Shown here in pieces: positions 47,137 to 60,397 of a stretch of 64,000 nucleotides of DNA (position 1 is the first letter of the stretch; each line of letters begins with the position of its first letter). The notes under the pieces were generated by a model. It was not told where the DNA came from, ran no database searches, and worked only from the letters and a program-made list of their open reading frames with translations. The position numbers and the translations under genes were made by a program. This DNA is from Stenotrophomonas africana (GTDB taxonomy: Bacteria; Pseudomonadota; Gammaproteobacteria; Xanthomonadales; Xanthomonadaceae), in assembly GCF_013004645.1 (NCBI RefSeq), contig NZ_JABEME010000001.1, positions 796,718-860,717 on the forward strand, read 5' to 3'.

Positions 47137-47831
47137 AGATCCCGCCTGTGGCAGCGTATTGGCCGGCATCTGTATCTATGGCGACGGATGAATCGGGATT
47201 ACGGTGGAAACAGATCCTCCCCTCCCCCGAGCGTGCCATGCCCACCGCCCTGCCCCTGCGCCTGCTGCAGCTGATCACCGGCCTGTTCCTCTACGGCTTC
47301 GGCGCATCGCTGATGATCCGTGCAGCCATCGGCGTGGCGCCGTGGGATGTGCTGTCGCAGGGCATCGCCGCACAGACCCCGCTGTCCTTCGGCCTGGCCA
47401 CCAACGTCATCGGTGCGCTGGTGCTGCTGCTGTGGTGGCCGTTGCGCCAGAAGCCGGGCGTCGGCACCGTGCTCAACGTGATGCTGATCGGCCCATCCGC
47501 GCAGTTCGGCCTGTGGCTGCTGCCGCCAGCCGTCGGCCTCGGCTGGCAGGTGGCGATGTTCTGCACCGGCATGCTGCTGGTCGCGCTGGCCACCGGCCTG
47601 TACATCGGCGCCAAGCTGGGCCCCGGCCCGCGCGATGGCCTGATGACCGGTCTGCACGCCCGCACCGGCTGGCCGATCTGGAAGGTGCGCAGCCTGATCG
47701 AGGGCAGCGTGCTGTTGCTCGGCTGGTGGCTGGGCGGCAACGTCGGCCTCGGCACCCTCGCCTTCGCCCTGCTGATCGGCCCGCTGTGCGGGGTGACGCT
47801 GGGCTGGTTCGGGATCGGCCGGCCTGCTCCG

Positions 47832-50036
<2,205 letters not shown>

Positions 50037-50334
50037 TGGGCGCCTGAATGGGGGGCGGAATGTGATTTCCGTCACCCCTGCAGAACCTGAATGTCAAGCC
50101 GGACGGTTCACGATGCGTTCGGCTATGCCCCCCTACCTTGCGCCATCTTTCCGCTCACCAGCCAGTTTCCGGTGAGCCGGCGCAGCCCCCTCGATCGGTA
50201 TTGATCGTTTCTTTTGGGGTTGCCCACGGGGCGGCCCCGATGGCCGCCTCCCCATGACGCCAAGTCGTACCCCGCCTCCTGTCGCCCCCGCGGCTGGAAC
50301 TGGAGGGTGCGGCCCACACGGAGCAAGGAGTTAT
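50037..50334 (+). other. GC-rich structured leader before the SleB-like gene
   Basis: 298 nt without a credible ORF. Hairpins visible: CTCACC...GGTGAG (50154-50176), CGATC...GATCG (50191-50206) followed by TTTCTTTT, and GGCGGCC...GGCCGCC (about 50230-50248). The second with its T-run could end fadH transcripts or act as an attenuator. I do not recognise a known riboswitch core. Confidence 0.4.
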
Positions 50335-50793
50335 ATGAAACTGGCCTGGATTCTCTGGCTGTCGCAGTTGTTGCCGCAGCCGGCCGCTGATTCATTGTGT
50401 TTGAGCACCACCGTTTACCTGGAAGCCCGCGACCAGACCCTGCGCGGCCAGCAAGCCGTCGCCGAGGTCGCCCTGCGTCGCCTCGACAGTGGCCTGTGGG
50501 GCGACTCGATGTGCCAGGTGGTCACCGCACGCAAGCAGTTCGCGCCGACCATCGTCTCCCCCGGCACCCAGCTGGGCAATGACGCGGCCTGGAGCGAGGC
50601 GATGAACGTGGCCTTCGACGCCGAGCGCAACTGGGCGCTGCCGGCCGGCGAGCGCCGCGAGATCGTGCCCGGTGCCAGCCACTTCGCCGCGCTGTCCATT
50701 GCCAGCCCGAACTGGCGCAACGCCTACCAGGTGGCCACCATCGGCGATCACACCTTCTATAAGGTGCAGAACCTCAAGCCGCGCCAGTCGTAA
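50335..50793 (+). CDS. SleB-type cell wall hydrolase
   Basis: 152 aa from ATG 50335, preceded by an ideal AAGGAG. The N-terminus is a short hydrophobic leader (MKLAWILWLSQLLPQPAADS). The hydrolase-2 domain has LSTTVYLEARDQTLRGQQAV, with the catalytic Glu in YLEAR, and ends in HTFYKV. SleB proteins are lytic transglycosylases best known from spore cortex lysis; in non-sporing bacteria a peptidoglycan remodelling role is inferred. Confidence 0.85.
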   Translation: MKLAWILWLSQLLPQPAADSLCLSTTVYLEARDQTLRGQQAVAEVALRRLDSGLWGDSMCQVVTARKQFAPTIVSPGTQLGNDAAWSEAMNVAFDAERNWALPAGERREIVPGASHFAALSIASPNWRNAYQVATIGDHTFYKVQNLKPRQS

Positions 50794-50877
50794 CGATCCG
50801 TGCTGGCGGCAGCGTTGCCGCCCGCCGCCAGGCTCTGGGATAGTGGGCGCTTCCCGCCCGCATCACCTGGAGTTCCC

Positions 50878-51489
50878 ATGAAGCTGTACAGCAAGCCCGG
50901 TGCCTGTTCCACCGCCGACCACATCGCCCTGCAGTGGACCGGCCAGCCGTTCGAGGTTGAACTGCTGAACAAGGACACCCTGAAGGGCCCGGAATTCCTC
51001 AAGATCAATCCGGCCGGCGCCGTCCCCGCACTGGTCGATGGCGACTTCGTGCTGCTGCAGAACGCCGCGATCATGGGCTATATCGCCGACACCTACCCGC
51101 AGGCCGGCCTCGGCGGTGACGGCAGCCCGCGCCAGCGTGCCGAAGCCACCCGCTGGCTGGCCTTCGTCAACTCCGACGTGCACCCGGCCTTCTCGCCGCT
51201 GTTCGCTCCGGGCAAGTTCATCGCCGATGAGAGCCAGTTCGACGCGATCCGCGCCGCCGCGCACAAGCGCCTGCGTGGCCTGTTCGAGACCGCCGACAGG
51301 CAGCTGGCCGACAAGCCGTGGCTGGCCGGCTTCCGCAGCTTCGCCGATCCGTACTTCTACATCACCCTGCGCTGGGCCGCCGGCACCAAGGTCGACCTGT
51401 CCGGCCTGGACAACCTGGCCGCCTACAAGGCGCGCATGGATGCTGATGCCGGCGTGCAGGCCGCGCTGAAGGCCGAAGGCTTGGCCTGA
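50878..51489 (+). CDS. Glutathione S-transferase (beta-like)
   Basis: 203 aa from MKLYSKPGACSTADHIALQW, with GGAG before it. The beta-class signature Cys10 (PGACS) is the catalytic residue; the thioredoxin-like domain has NPAGAVPAL with the cis-Pro and LLQNAAIMGYIAD. The C-terminal helical domain follows. It conjugates glutathione to electrophiles or binds them in the cytosol. Single gene. Confidence 0.92.
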   Translation: MKLYSKPGACSTADHIALQWTGQPFEVELLNKDTLKGPEFLKINPAGAVPALVDGDFVLLQNAAIMGYIADTYPQAGLGGDGSPRQRAEATRWLAFVNSDVHPAFSPLFAPGKFIADESQFDAIRAAAHKRLRGLFETADRQLADKPWLAGFRSFADPYFYITLRWAAGTKVDLSGLDNLAAYKARMDADAGVQAALKAEGLA

Positions 51490-51498
51490 TCCTGCCCT

Positions 51499-51537
51499 GG
51501 GGCCAGAGCCGCTCGCGTGGCGAACGGATCTGGCCCC
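51499..51537. terminator. Inverted repeat between convergent genes
   Basis: GGGGCCAGA/TCTGGCCCC arms with a 21-nt loop that itself can fold; between the GST gene and the convergent SUFU-domain gene. No strong T-run. Confidence 0.45.
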
Positions 51538-51556
51538 CTCGGTTCCAACAGCGTGA

Positions 51557-52612
51557 TCAACCGATCTGGCGGATCACTTCGCCCTTGGCATCTCGCAGGT
51601 AGGTCGGCACCACTTCGATGCGCAGCGCCACCGCCGCCGGGTAGATGCCGCGCTCGGCACGCACGCCCGCCAGGGCCTGCAGTCCCGCCTCGTCCAGTGC
51701 CCAGCGCGCGCTGTCGGCGGAGACGTCACCCACTTCACCGCGCCCGGCCGGAACGAACTCCCACTGCCGCTCGCGGCTGACCAGTTCCAGCGATTTGCCG
51801 TGGCGCAGGCGCAATGGCAGCAGCTCGCACACGCTGGCCACCTGGCCGGCGCCGAGCACCAGGGTGGTGACGCCTGCCTCCTGCCGCCAATCCAGTGTCT
51901 CGATGAACAACATGCCGGTACTGGAGCCCTCACGCTCGCTGCCGGCCTGCATCTGAGCCGCCAGTGCCGGATCCTCCAGCAGATTGCCGCGATGCAGGTC
52001 GCTGATCCACAGCGGCATCGCCGGTTGCAGCGCCTGCAGCACGCCACGCGTCGACCAGCGCTTGACCGCTTCCATCTCTTCATCGGTCAGCCCGACCAGC
52101 TGCAGGAACTGCAGGTGGCCATTGGTGGTGTCGCGTGCCGGCAACTGCGGGTCGGCAACGAAAGCCAGATGGCACAGCCGCGTGTCGGTCTCCAGCGCGA
52201 TCGGGCCGTTGGCATTGAGGTGGTGGCCATCCTCGAACACATTGCCACTGCTGAACACGTAGCGCGCCAGGTTCTGCAGCAGGTTCATCGGCCACACTGG
52301 CGGTGTGCTGCCGGCGTGCTCACCGGCTTCAGCAGCAAGGCGGAAGGTCAGCTCGAAACCATAGCCGCTGACATCGGCATCGCTGCTCTCCTTGGCGTAC
52401 AGCTCGGAGAAGCCGTAGGTGATGTAGTGCCAATGCGGTACCGGCGCGTCTGCCCAGTACACGCTGATGCCATCGAGCGGATCCTGGCCACCGAGCGTGT
52501 ACGGCAGCGCGGTGCCGAAGTGACGCGGTTCCTGCCCGGCATACAGCGGCGCCAGCGCCGCATTGATCGCGTCCCAGCCGGGGGTATCGGTGTCGTCGTG
52601 GTCGTCCTGCAC
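51557..52612 (-). CDS. Suppressor-of-fused (SUFU) domain protein
   Basis: 351 aa from GTG 52612, placed 6 nt after AAGGAG; the frame runs further upstream but without a site. The N-terminal SUFU-like domain shows PGWDAINAALAPLY, HWHYITYGFSELY and YGFELTFRL, and the C-terminal part is LKLVSRERQWEF-like with unknown role. Bacterial SUFU proteins have been proposed as immunity proteins against toxins, but no toxin gene adjoins this one. It is separated by 46 nt from an unrelated hypothetical gene upstream. Confidence 0.85.
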   Translation of the reverse strand: MQDDHDDTDTPGWDAINAALAPLYAGQEPRHFGTALPYTLGGQDPLDGISVYWADAPVPHWHYITYGFSELYAKESSDADVSGYGFELTFRLAAEAGEHAGSTPPVWPMNLLQNLARYVFSSGNVFEDGHHLNANGPIALETDTRLCHLAFVADPQLPARDTTNGHLQFLQLVGLTDEEMEAVKRWSTRGVLQALQPAMPLWISDLHRGNLLEDPALAAQMQAGSEREGSSTGMLFIETLDWRQEAGVTTLVLGAGQVASVCELLPLRLRHGKSLELVSRERQWEFVPAGRGEVGDVSADSARWALDEAGLQALAGVRAERGIYPAAVALRIEVVPTYLRDAKGEVIRQIG

Positions 52613-52658
52613 GCGGGACTCCTTGTGGGAAAGTGAACCGATCACTTTACGCGGTGGC

Positions 52659-53162
52659 TCAGGCCTGCACGACCTCATCGCCTGCGTTCAGCACGGCCGA
52701 CCGGGTTTCCTGCCACCAGCGCTGCGCCAATGCCGGGCTGCGCGCTTTGCCCACCGCCGCCAGCAGTTCCGGGCACAAGCGCTCCAGCGCCAGCGCATCG
52801 GTGCAGCGTTCGATCTTCAACTGCATGAAATAGCCCTTCAGGCCCAGGTGGCGGCGCACCGCCTCGCTCATCGCGTCGTACAACTGCTGGTACAGCGCCG
52901 GATCCTGTTCGCGCCCGGTGCTGATGCCACGCAGCGGTGTCACCTCTGCGCTTCCACCGATCACTTCGATCAGGCCCTGTGCGGCCAGCTGCTCCAGTGC
53001 ATCGGGTGGTGCGCGCAGCCCTTCGAACAGGCCGCGCAGTTCGGTGTCATCGCGATGGCCGTCGACCATCAGCAGGATCGAACGCAGTGCCGCCGGCAGG
53101 CGCCGGCCGCGGTCTTCGATTTCCTGACGGCCAGCAGCCGTCTTGGCGTGCAGCAATGCCAT
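52659..53162 (-). CDS. Conserved-type hypothetical protein
   Basis: 167 aa from ATG 53162, with GGGGGAGGCA just upstream. The N-terminal region LPAALRSILLMVDGHRDDTE ... LAAQGLIE looks like a small winged-helix-type module found in several regulatory proteins; the C-terminal half is helical. No signal peptide. No family or function recognised. Same strand as, and just upstream of, the SUFU-domain gene. Confidence 0.65.
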   Translation of the reverse strand: MALLHAKTAAGRQEIEDRGRRLPAALRSILLMVDGHRDDTELRGLFEGLRAPPDALEQLAAQGLIEVIGGSAEVTPLRGISTGREQDPALYQQLYDAMSEAVRRHLGLKGYFMQLKIERCTDALALERLCPELLAAVGKARSPALAQRWWQETRSAVLNAGDEVVQA

Positions 53163-53315
53163 TGCCTCCCCCTCCCTCGATGCGCAATGCCGGCGCGCCC
53201 TGGCGGGCACGCTCCCCTGTGTGCCATCCCCCGACGGCACGCGCCTTCCCCGGCGCGCGCCGCGTATTGCAGGTCGATGACAGGCCGAGCTTAGCGCAAG
53301 TACTGGACGCGGAGG

Positions 53316-53380
53316 GTAGTGCCGGCCGCTGGCCGGCAACCTCGGGATTGATGGAGGTGCCGGCCAGCGGCCGGCACTAC
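53316..53380. repeat. SMAG/REP dimer
   Basis: GTAGTGCCGGCCGCTGGCCG and the inverted copy ending CTAC at 53380, 4 nt after the prpE stop. Confidence 0.85.
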
Positions 53381-53384
53381 CAGG

Positions 53385-55265
53385 TCAACGGCCCAGCGCG
53401 CGGCGGATCTCCTCCAGCGCACTGGGATCATCCAGCGTCGACAGGTCACCCGGGTCGCGCTGTTCGGCCAGCGCCTGCAACGAGCGCCGGAGCAGCTTGC
53501 CCGAACGGGTCTTGGGCAGTGCATTGACCACATGCACATGCGCCGGGCGCGCAACCGCGCCAAGCGAAGTCGTCACCGTCGCCATCATCTCGGCCACCAC
53601 CGGCGCCGGATCCTCGCCATCGAGCCCCTGCTTGAGGGTGACGAACACCAGCGGCACCTGCCCCTTCAGTTCATCCTTGACCCCGATCACGGCGGCCTCG
53701 GCCACGCGCGGATGGCTGGAAATGGCCTCCTCGATCTCGCGCGTGCCCAGGCGGTGCCCGGCCACATTGATCACATCATCGGTGCGACCGAGGATGAAGG
53801 TGTAACCATCATCGTCGCGGATCGCCCAGTCCAGCGAGCTGTACAGCAGTTCCTTGAAGTGGCTGAAGTAGCTCTGCAGGAAACGGCTGTCGTCGTTCCA
53901 CACCGTGCTCATGCAGCCCGGCGGCAGCGGCGGCGACACCACCAGCACGCCCTTCTGCCCCGGTGCGACTTCCTCGCCGGTGTTCTCGTCGATCACCTTC
54001 ATCCGGTAACCGAGATTGGGGAACCCGGGCGAGCCGAAACGCACCGGCTTCATCTCCAGGCCCGGCAGCAGGGTCAGCGCCGGCCAGCCGGTTTCGGTCT
54101 GCCAGTAGTTGTCGATGATCGGCTTGCCGAGCGCTTCGCTGATCCAGTGCGCGGTCGGCTCGTCCAGCGGCTCGCCGGCCAGGAACAGGTACTTCAGCGC
54201 GCGCAGATCGTGGCGGTGGATGAAGTCCGCGTCGTGCTTCTTCAGCACGCGGATGGCGGTGGGCGACGAGAACATCGTGCGCACGTTGTACTGCTCGCAC
54301 AGCGCCCACCAGATGCCCGGATCCGGATTCGTCGGCAGCCCTTCGTACAGCAGCGAGGTGCAGCCACCGATCAGCGGGCCGTACACGTTGTAGGAATGGC
54401 CCACCGCCCAGCCGACATCGGAGGTGGAGAACATCACCTGGCCCGGCTTGCAGTCGAACACGGTCTCCATCGACTGGGCCATTGCCACCGCATAGCCACC
54501 CACGTCGCGCTGCACGCCCTTCGGCTTGCCGGTGGTGCCGGAGGTGTACAGCAGGTAGCTCGGCTCACTCGCTTCCAGCCACTGCACCGGCACATCCACT
54601 TCCCCGATCTGTGCACGCAGCGTGGCGTAGTCCACATCACGGCCCGGCACGCGTGGTTCGGCGGCATCCAGCCCGCGCGACACGATCAGCACATGCGGTG
54701 GCGGCGAAGCCGCTTCGGCGCAGGCGGCGTCAACCATCGGCTTGTACGGAATCAGCTTGCCACCGCGCATGCCGGCATCGGCGGCGATCAGCAGCTTCGG
54801 CTTCGCATCGTCGATGCGCAGCGCCAGGTTATGCGCGGCAAAGCCCCCGAACACCACCGAGTGCACCGCACCGATGCGCGCGCAGGCCAGCATCGCGAAC
54901 ACGGCTTCGGCCATGTTCGGCATGTAGATCACCACGCGGTCACCGTGACCGACACCGAGGTGCCTGAGCACGGCGGCGAAGTCGTTCACTTCGCGATACA
55001 GCTGGCGATAGGTGATCTCGCGGGTGCTGTTGGTCTCGGTGGAAATGGCAACCAGCGCGAGCTGGTCGGCGCGCTCGGCCAGGTGGCGGTCGACGGCGTT
55101 GTAGCAGAGATTGGTTTCACCGCCGACGAACCAGCGCCGGAACGGTGGGTTGCTGTAGTCGAGCACCTGCTGCGGTGGTTTGTGCCAATGGATGCGCTTG
55201 GCTTCCTCGCCCCAGAAGGCCTCCGGCTCGTCGATCGAGCGACGGTAGGTTTCCTCGTAGTTCAT
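53385..55265 (-). CDS. prpE: Propionate-CoA ligase
   Basis: 626 aa from MNYEETYRRSIDEPEAFWGE, preceded by GGGAGG. Adenylate-forming enzyme activating propionate (and less well acetate) to the CoA ester. Visible: YLLYTSGTTGKPKGVQRDVG, GEPLDEPTA, DNYWQTETGWP, GRTDDVINVAGHRLGT and the acetylation-site Lys in PKTRSGKLLRR. Overall sequence follows E. coli PrpE, not Acs. No prpBCD genes are in the window. Confidence 0.94.
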   Translation of the reverse strand: MNYEETYRRSIDEPEAFWGEEAKRIHWHKPPQQVLDYSNPPFRRWFVGGETNLCYNAVDRHLAERADQLALVAISTETNSTREITYRQLYREVNDFAAVLRHLGVGHGDRVVIYMPNMAEAVFAMLACARIGAVHSVVFGGFAAHNLALRIDDAKPKLLIAADAGMRGGKLIPYKPMVDAACAEAASPPPHVLIVSRGLDAAEPRVPGRDVDYATLRAQIGEVDVPVQWLEASEPSYLLYTSGTTGKPKGVQRDVGGYAVAMAQSMETVFDCKPGQVMFSTSDVGWAVGHSYNVYGPLIGGCTSLLYEGLPTNPDPGIWWALCEQYNVRTMFSSPTAIRVLKKHDADFIHRHDLRALKYLFLAGEPLDEPTAHWISEALGKPIIDNYWQTETGWPALTLLPGLEMKPVRFGSPGFPNLGYRMKVIDENTGEEVAPGQKGVLVVSPPLPPGCMSTVWNDDSRFLQSYFSHFKELLYSSLDWAIRDDDGYTFILGRTDDVINVAGHRLGTREIEEAISSHPRVAEAAVIGVKDELKGQVPLVFVTLKQGLDGEDPAPVVAEMMATVTTSLGAVARPAHVHVVNALPKTRSGKLLRRSLQALAEQRDPGDLSTLDDPSALEEIRRALGR

Positions 55266-55358
55266 GACGCAGCCCTCCCAGACAAAGTCATGGGTTCGAG
55301 GATAGTCCGGCGCTGCCGCGCGGGCCGCCCTACCTTGGTAGGGGGGTGGGTTTTTCAT

Positions 55359-55567
55359 GCAGGGCTGCGCCCTGCACCTGCAGAAGCCGAAGCAACAGCA
55401 GAAGCTGGCTTACTGGGGGATGGCGGGGTGGGTCCGGTTGCGGGGGACGCCGTGAATCCGTCCATGGAGGCTCGGTCGCCGCATCCATGCGGCTCACGCC
55501 CCCGCAACCGGACCCACCCCGCCTTCGACAGACTTCCGCGATCTGTCGGAACGACGTTCTGCCTTGG
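55359..55567 (-). repeat. Composite palindromic repeat, copy B
   Basis: Same parts as copy A but inverted: terminal hairpin GCAGGGCTGCGCCCTGC (55359-55375), linker with CAACAGCAG, long perfect 25-bp stem (55422-55446 with 55499-55523), inner hairpin GCCGCATCCATGCGGC (55478-55493), leader hairpin CGACAGA/TCTGTCG (55526-55548). Lies upstream of prpE. Confidence 0.85.
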
Positions 55568-55694
55568 TGGGTGTCGACCTTGGTCGACTGCTCTGGTAGG
55601 TGTCGACCTTGGTCGACACGGTAGATCCACGCCATGCGTGGATGATTCATTCGATATCTGACAGAAATATCGTGTCGACCAAGGTCGACACCTA
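55568..55694. repeat. SMAG/REP array
   Basis: At least four units: GTGTCGACCTTGGTCGAC (55571), GTAGGTGTCGACCTTGGTCG (55596), GTAGATCCACGCCATGCGTG (55621) and the inverted GTGTCGACCAAGGTCGACAC ending CTAC at 55694. It sits between the inverted copies B and C. Confidence 0.75.
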
Positions 55695-55924
55695 CCAACA
55701 GCTGCGCGGAACAACGGCCACCGTTACCAACAGCCGAGTGAACCTGTCGAAGGTGGGGCGGTGTCGGAGTGCGGGGTGTCAGCCGCATGGATGCGGCTGC
55801 CAAGCCTACAGGGACGTACTTGCGGCGTCCCCGCACTCCGACACCGTCCCGCCAACTCACGGATAGCCCGCTTTTGACGTTGACGTTGACGTTGATTCTG
55901 CAGGTGCAGGGCTGCAAGCCCTGC
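55695..55924 (+). repeat. Composite palindromic repeat, copy C
   Basis: Plus-strand orientation: long 25-bp stem (55752-55776 with 55829-55853; two G-T pairs), inner hairpin AGCCGCATGGATGCGGCT (55781-55798), linker with three GACGTT repeats (about 55876-55893), terminal hairpin GCAGGGCTGCAAGCCCTGC (55906-55924). It ends 7 nt before the rluA stop codon. Confidence 0.85.
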
Positions 55925-55931
55925 CGAACCC

Positions 55932-56546
55932 CTAGAACGGAGCCGCTGACTCGAACGCGATCGCCGCGCCCGTCACCGGGTGGGTGAACTGCAGGCTGCG
56001 CGCATGCAGATGCACGCGCTGCGCCGGCGCGGCGTCATACAGCACGTCACCGACGATGGGATGGCCAAGACTGGCCATGTGCAGACGCAGCTGATGGCTG
56101 CGGCCGGTGATCGGTTCCAACGCCACGCGGGTGCGCCGCGCTTCTACATCACGCGCCAGTACGCGCCAGCGGGTCAACGCCGGCTTGCCGCGTTCGTGAT
56201 CGACCATCTGCTTCGGCCGGTTCGGCCAGTCCACGATCAACGGCAGGTCCACTTCGCCGGCATCACCCTCGAGCAGCCCCTGCACCACCGCTTCATACCG
56301 CTTGCCAACCTGGCGCTGCTCGAACTGCATCGACAACGCCGCCTGCAGGTCCTTGCCACGCGCATGCAGCAGCAGCCCGGAGGTCACCTGGTCCAGGCGA
56401 TGCACGGTCAACGCGTCCGGGTACAGCGCCTGCAGGCGCGCGACCATGCAATCCTGGTTCTCGGCGCTGCGGCCGGGCACGGACAGCAGGCCGGCCGGCT
56501 TCTCGGCCACCAGCAGTGCGTCATCGATGTAGTGCAGGTGGATCAT
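55932..56546 (-). CDS. rluA: RluA-family pseudouridine synthase
   Basis: 204 aa from ATG 56546 (MIHLHYIDDALLVAEKPAGL), close to the 219 aa of E. coli RluA, which modifies 23S rRNA U746 and tRNA U32. The catalytic Asp is in VHRLDQVTSGLLL, and the family element ITGRSHQLRLHM is present. There is no S4 domain, unlike RluC/RluD. Longer frames upstream overlap the mdh terminator and are not real. Confidence 0.9.
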   Translation of the reverse strand: MIHLHYIDDALLVAEKPAGLLSVPGRSAENQDCMVARLQALYPDALTVHRLDQVTSGLLLHARGKDLQAALSMQFEQRQVGKRYEAVVQGLLEGDAGEVDLPLIVDWPNRPKQMVDHERGKPALTRWRVLARDVEARRTRVALEPITGRSHQLRLHMASLGHPIVGDVLYDAAPAQRVHLHARSLQFTHPVTGAAIAFESAAPF

Positions 56547-56567
56547 GCGGTTCCAGGAATTCCAAAT

Positions 56568-56599
56568 GAAAACGGGGAAGCCGAAGCCTCCCCGTTTTC
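56568..56599 (-). terminator. Terminator of mdh
   Basis: On the minus strand GAAAACGGGGAGGC-TTCG-GCTTCCCCGTTTTC, one G-T pair, ending in TTTTC; it falls just before the rluA start. Confidence 0.8.
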
Positions 56600-56600
56600 T

Positions 56601-56660
56601 GCGTACCGACCAGCGGTCGGTACCTACCTTGATGGAAGACGTACCGGCCGGAGCCGGTAC
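56601..56660. repeat. SMAG/REP pair, second unit decayed
   Basis: Minus strand GTAGGTACCGACCGCTGGTC GGTACGC (56601-56627) and GTACCGGCCGGAGCCGGTAC (56641-56660), 9 nt before the mdh stop. Confidence 0.7.
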
Positions 56661-56668
56661 CGCCTGCA

Positions 56669-58265
<1,597 letters not shown>

Positions 58266-58463
58266 GAAGATCCTTGATGCAGAGGGGAACGCGTCTAGCC
58301 ACCTAGTTTACACCTGCCTCGCGGCGGCGGCGGCTTCGACCATCGGTGGAGACGCCGGCTTCAGCCACCGGACGGGCAGCGCCGCCTGTCCCTCCTGGCG
58401 GCCTGGGCCGGAGCGCTGGACAGCCACCTGAATGGCGCCCCGGACCGGCGTGAAATCCATCTT

Positions 58464-58492
58464 TTCGCGAATCGTCAAGTTCGACGTATAAT
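58464..58492 (+). promoter_or_regulatory. Promoter of typA
   Basis: Perfect -10 TATAAT at 58487-58492, 47 bp before the typA ATG. The -35 at 17-bp spacing is poor (TTCGCG), so an upstream activator or UP element may be needed. Confidence 0.5.
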
Positions 58493-58538
58493 GTTGGACT
58501 TCTTTTTCCAAATCCGGCGCCGACTGGCCCCCTTTCGT

Positions 58539-60386
58539 ATGTCCATCGAAAATCTTCGCAACATCGCCATCGTCGCTCACGTCGACCATGGCAAGACCAC
58601 CCTGGTCGACCAGCTGCTGAAGCAGTCCGGCACCCTGTCCGAGCGCACCGTCCTCGCCGAGCGCGTGATGGACAGCAACGACCAGGAAAAGGAACGCGGC
58701 ATCACCATCCTGGCCAAGAACACCGCCATCACCTGGGAAGACAAGAAGACCGGCATCAAGAACCGGATCAACATCGTCGACACCCCCGGCCACGCCGACT
58801 TCGGCGGTGAGGTCGAGCGCGTGCTGTCGATGGTCGACACCGTGCTGATCCTGGTCGATGCGATGGACGGCCCGATGCCGCAGACCCGCTTCGTGACCCA
58901 GAAGGCCTTCGCGATGGGCTTCAAGCCGATCGTCGTGGTCAACAAGATCGACCGTCCGGGCGCGCGTCCGGAATGGGTGATCGACCAGGTCTTCGACCTG
59001 TTCGACAAGCTCGGCGCCACCAATGAGCAGCTGGACTTCCCGATCGTCTACGCCTCGGCCCTGAACGGCTACGCCGGCCTGGAAGACACCGTGCGCGACG
59101 GCGACATGACCCCGCTGTACGAAGCGATCATGCAGCACGCCCCACGTCCGGAAGTGGACCCGGAAGGCCCGTTCCAGATGCGCATCAGCCAGCTGGACTA
59201 CAACAACTTCGTGGGCGTGATCGGCATCGGCCGCATCCAGCGCGGCACCCTGAAGAAGAACATGCAGGTTGCGGTCATCGACCGTGAAGGCAAGAAGCGC
59301 AACGGCAAGGTTGCCCAGGTGCTGGGCTTCCTGGGCCTGGAGCGCATCGAGCAGGACACCGCCGAAGCCGGTGACATCGTGGCCATCTCCGGCATTCCGG
59401 AGCTGACCATCTCCGACACCCTGTGCCACCCGGATACCCCGGAGGCGCTGCCGGCGCTGACCGTCGACGAGCCGACCATCTCGATGACCTTCCAGGTCAA
59501 CAACTCGCCGTTCGCCGGCAACAAGGACCTGTCCGGTGGCAAGTTCCTGACCAGCCGCCAGATCAAGGACCGCCTGGACCGCGAGCAGGTCCACAACGTG
59601 GCCCTGAAGGTCGAACAGCTGGAAGACGCCGACAAGTTCCTGGTCTCCGGCCGTGGCGAACTGCACCTGTCGGTGCTGATCGAGAACATGCGTCGCGAAG
59701 GCTACGAGCTGGCCGTGTCGCGCCCGGAAGTGATCATCAAGGAAATCGACGGCCAGATGATGGAGCCGATCGAGCAGCTGGTGGTGGACATCGAAGAAAT
59801 CCACCAGGGCGGCGTGATGGAAAAGCTCGGCACCCGCAAGGGCCAGCTGAAGAACATGGAACCGGATGGCAAGGGCCGTGTGCGCCTGGAGTACCAGATC
59901 CCGGCCCGTGGCCTGATCGGTTTCCAGAACGAGTTCAAGACCCTCACCCAGGGTTCGGGCCTGCTGTTCCACGTGTTCGACCACTACGGTCCGAAGGAAC
60001 AGGGCGCGATCGCCAAGCGCATCAACGGCGTGATGATCGCCAATGCGCCGGGCACCACGCCGGCCTACTCGCTGGGCCCGCTGCAGGAGCGCGGCAAGCT
60101 GTTCGCTGCTGAAGGCGACAACGTGTATGAAGGTCAGCTGGTCGGCATCCACTCCAAGGACAACGACCTGACCGTCAACGCGATCAAGACCAAGCCGCTG
60201 ACCAACATGCGCGCTTCGGGCAAGGACGATGCGATCCAGCTGACCCCGGCGATCAAGTACTCGCTGGAACAGGCCCTGGACTTCATCGAAGACGACGAGC
60301 TGGTCGAGATCACCCCGAAGGAGATCCGTCTGCGCAAGAAGTTCCTGACCGAAAGCGACCGCAAGAAGGCTTCGCGCGGCGGCTGA
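58539..60386 (+). CDS. typA: Ribosome-associated GTPase TypA/BipA
   Basis: 615 aa from [20 protein letters not shown]; the frame to 58491 covers the promoter and is not used. Translational GTPase with G1 [10 protein letters not shown]3 [12 protein letters not shown]4 NKIDRPGA, then EF-G-like domains and the family's own C-terminal domain. It helps assembly of 50S subunits and stress adaptation, especially in the cold. A DUF2127 gene follows after 11 nt. Confidence 0.96.
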   Translation: MSIENLRNIAIVAHVDHGKTTLVDQLLKQSGTLSERTVLAERVMDSNDQEKERGITILAKNTAITWEDKKTGIKNRINIVDTPGHADFGGEVERVLSMVDTVLILVDAMDGPMPQTRFVTQKAFAMGFKPIVVVNKIDRPGARPEWVIDQVFDLFDKLGATNEQLDFPIVYASALNGYAGLEDTVRDGDMTPLYEAIMQHAPRPEVDPEGPFQMRISQLDYNNFVGVIGIGRIQRGTLKKNMQVAVIDREGKKRNGKVAQVLGFLGLERIEQDTAEAGDIVAISGIPELTISDTLCHPDTPEALPALTVDEPTISMTFQVNNSPFAGNKDLSGGKFLTSRQIKDRLDREQVHNVALKVEQLEDADKFLVSGRGELHLSVLIENMRREGYELAVSRPEVIIKEIDGQMMEPIEQLVVDIEEIHQGGVMEKLGTRKGQLKNMEPDGKGRVRLEYQIPARGLIGFQNEFKTLTQGSGLLFHVFDHYGPKEQGAIAKRINGVMIANAPGTTPAYSLGPLQERGKLFAAEGDNVYEGQLVGIHSKDNDLTVNAIKTKPLTNMRASGKDDAIQLTPAIKYSLEQALDFIEDDELVEITPKEIRLRKKFLTESDRKKASRGG

Positions 60387-60397
60387 GCCAGCACCCC

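Noticed and set aside
55568..55694. SMAG array as a possible CRISPR or integron attC array
   Set aside because: Units are unequal, inverted relative to each other, without regular spacers, cas genes or an integrase.
55330..55917. Short open frames in copies B and C of the composite repeat (recurring SRMDAATEPPW-type peptides)
   Set aside because: The same peptide recurs only because the repeat recurs; both strands are open, stems pair, and there is no ribosome site. Non-coding is the better reading.
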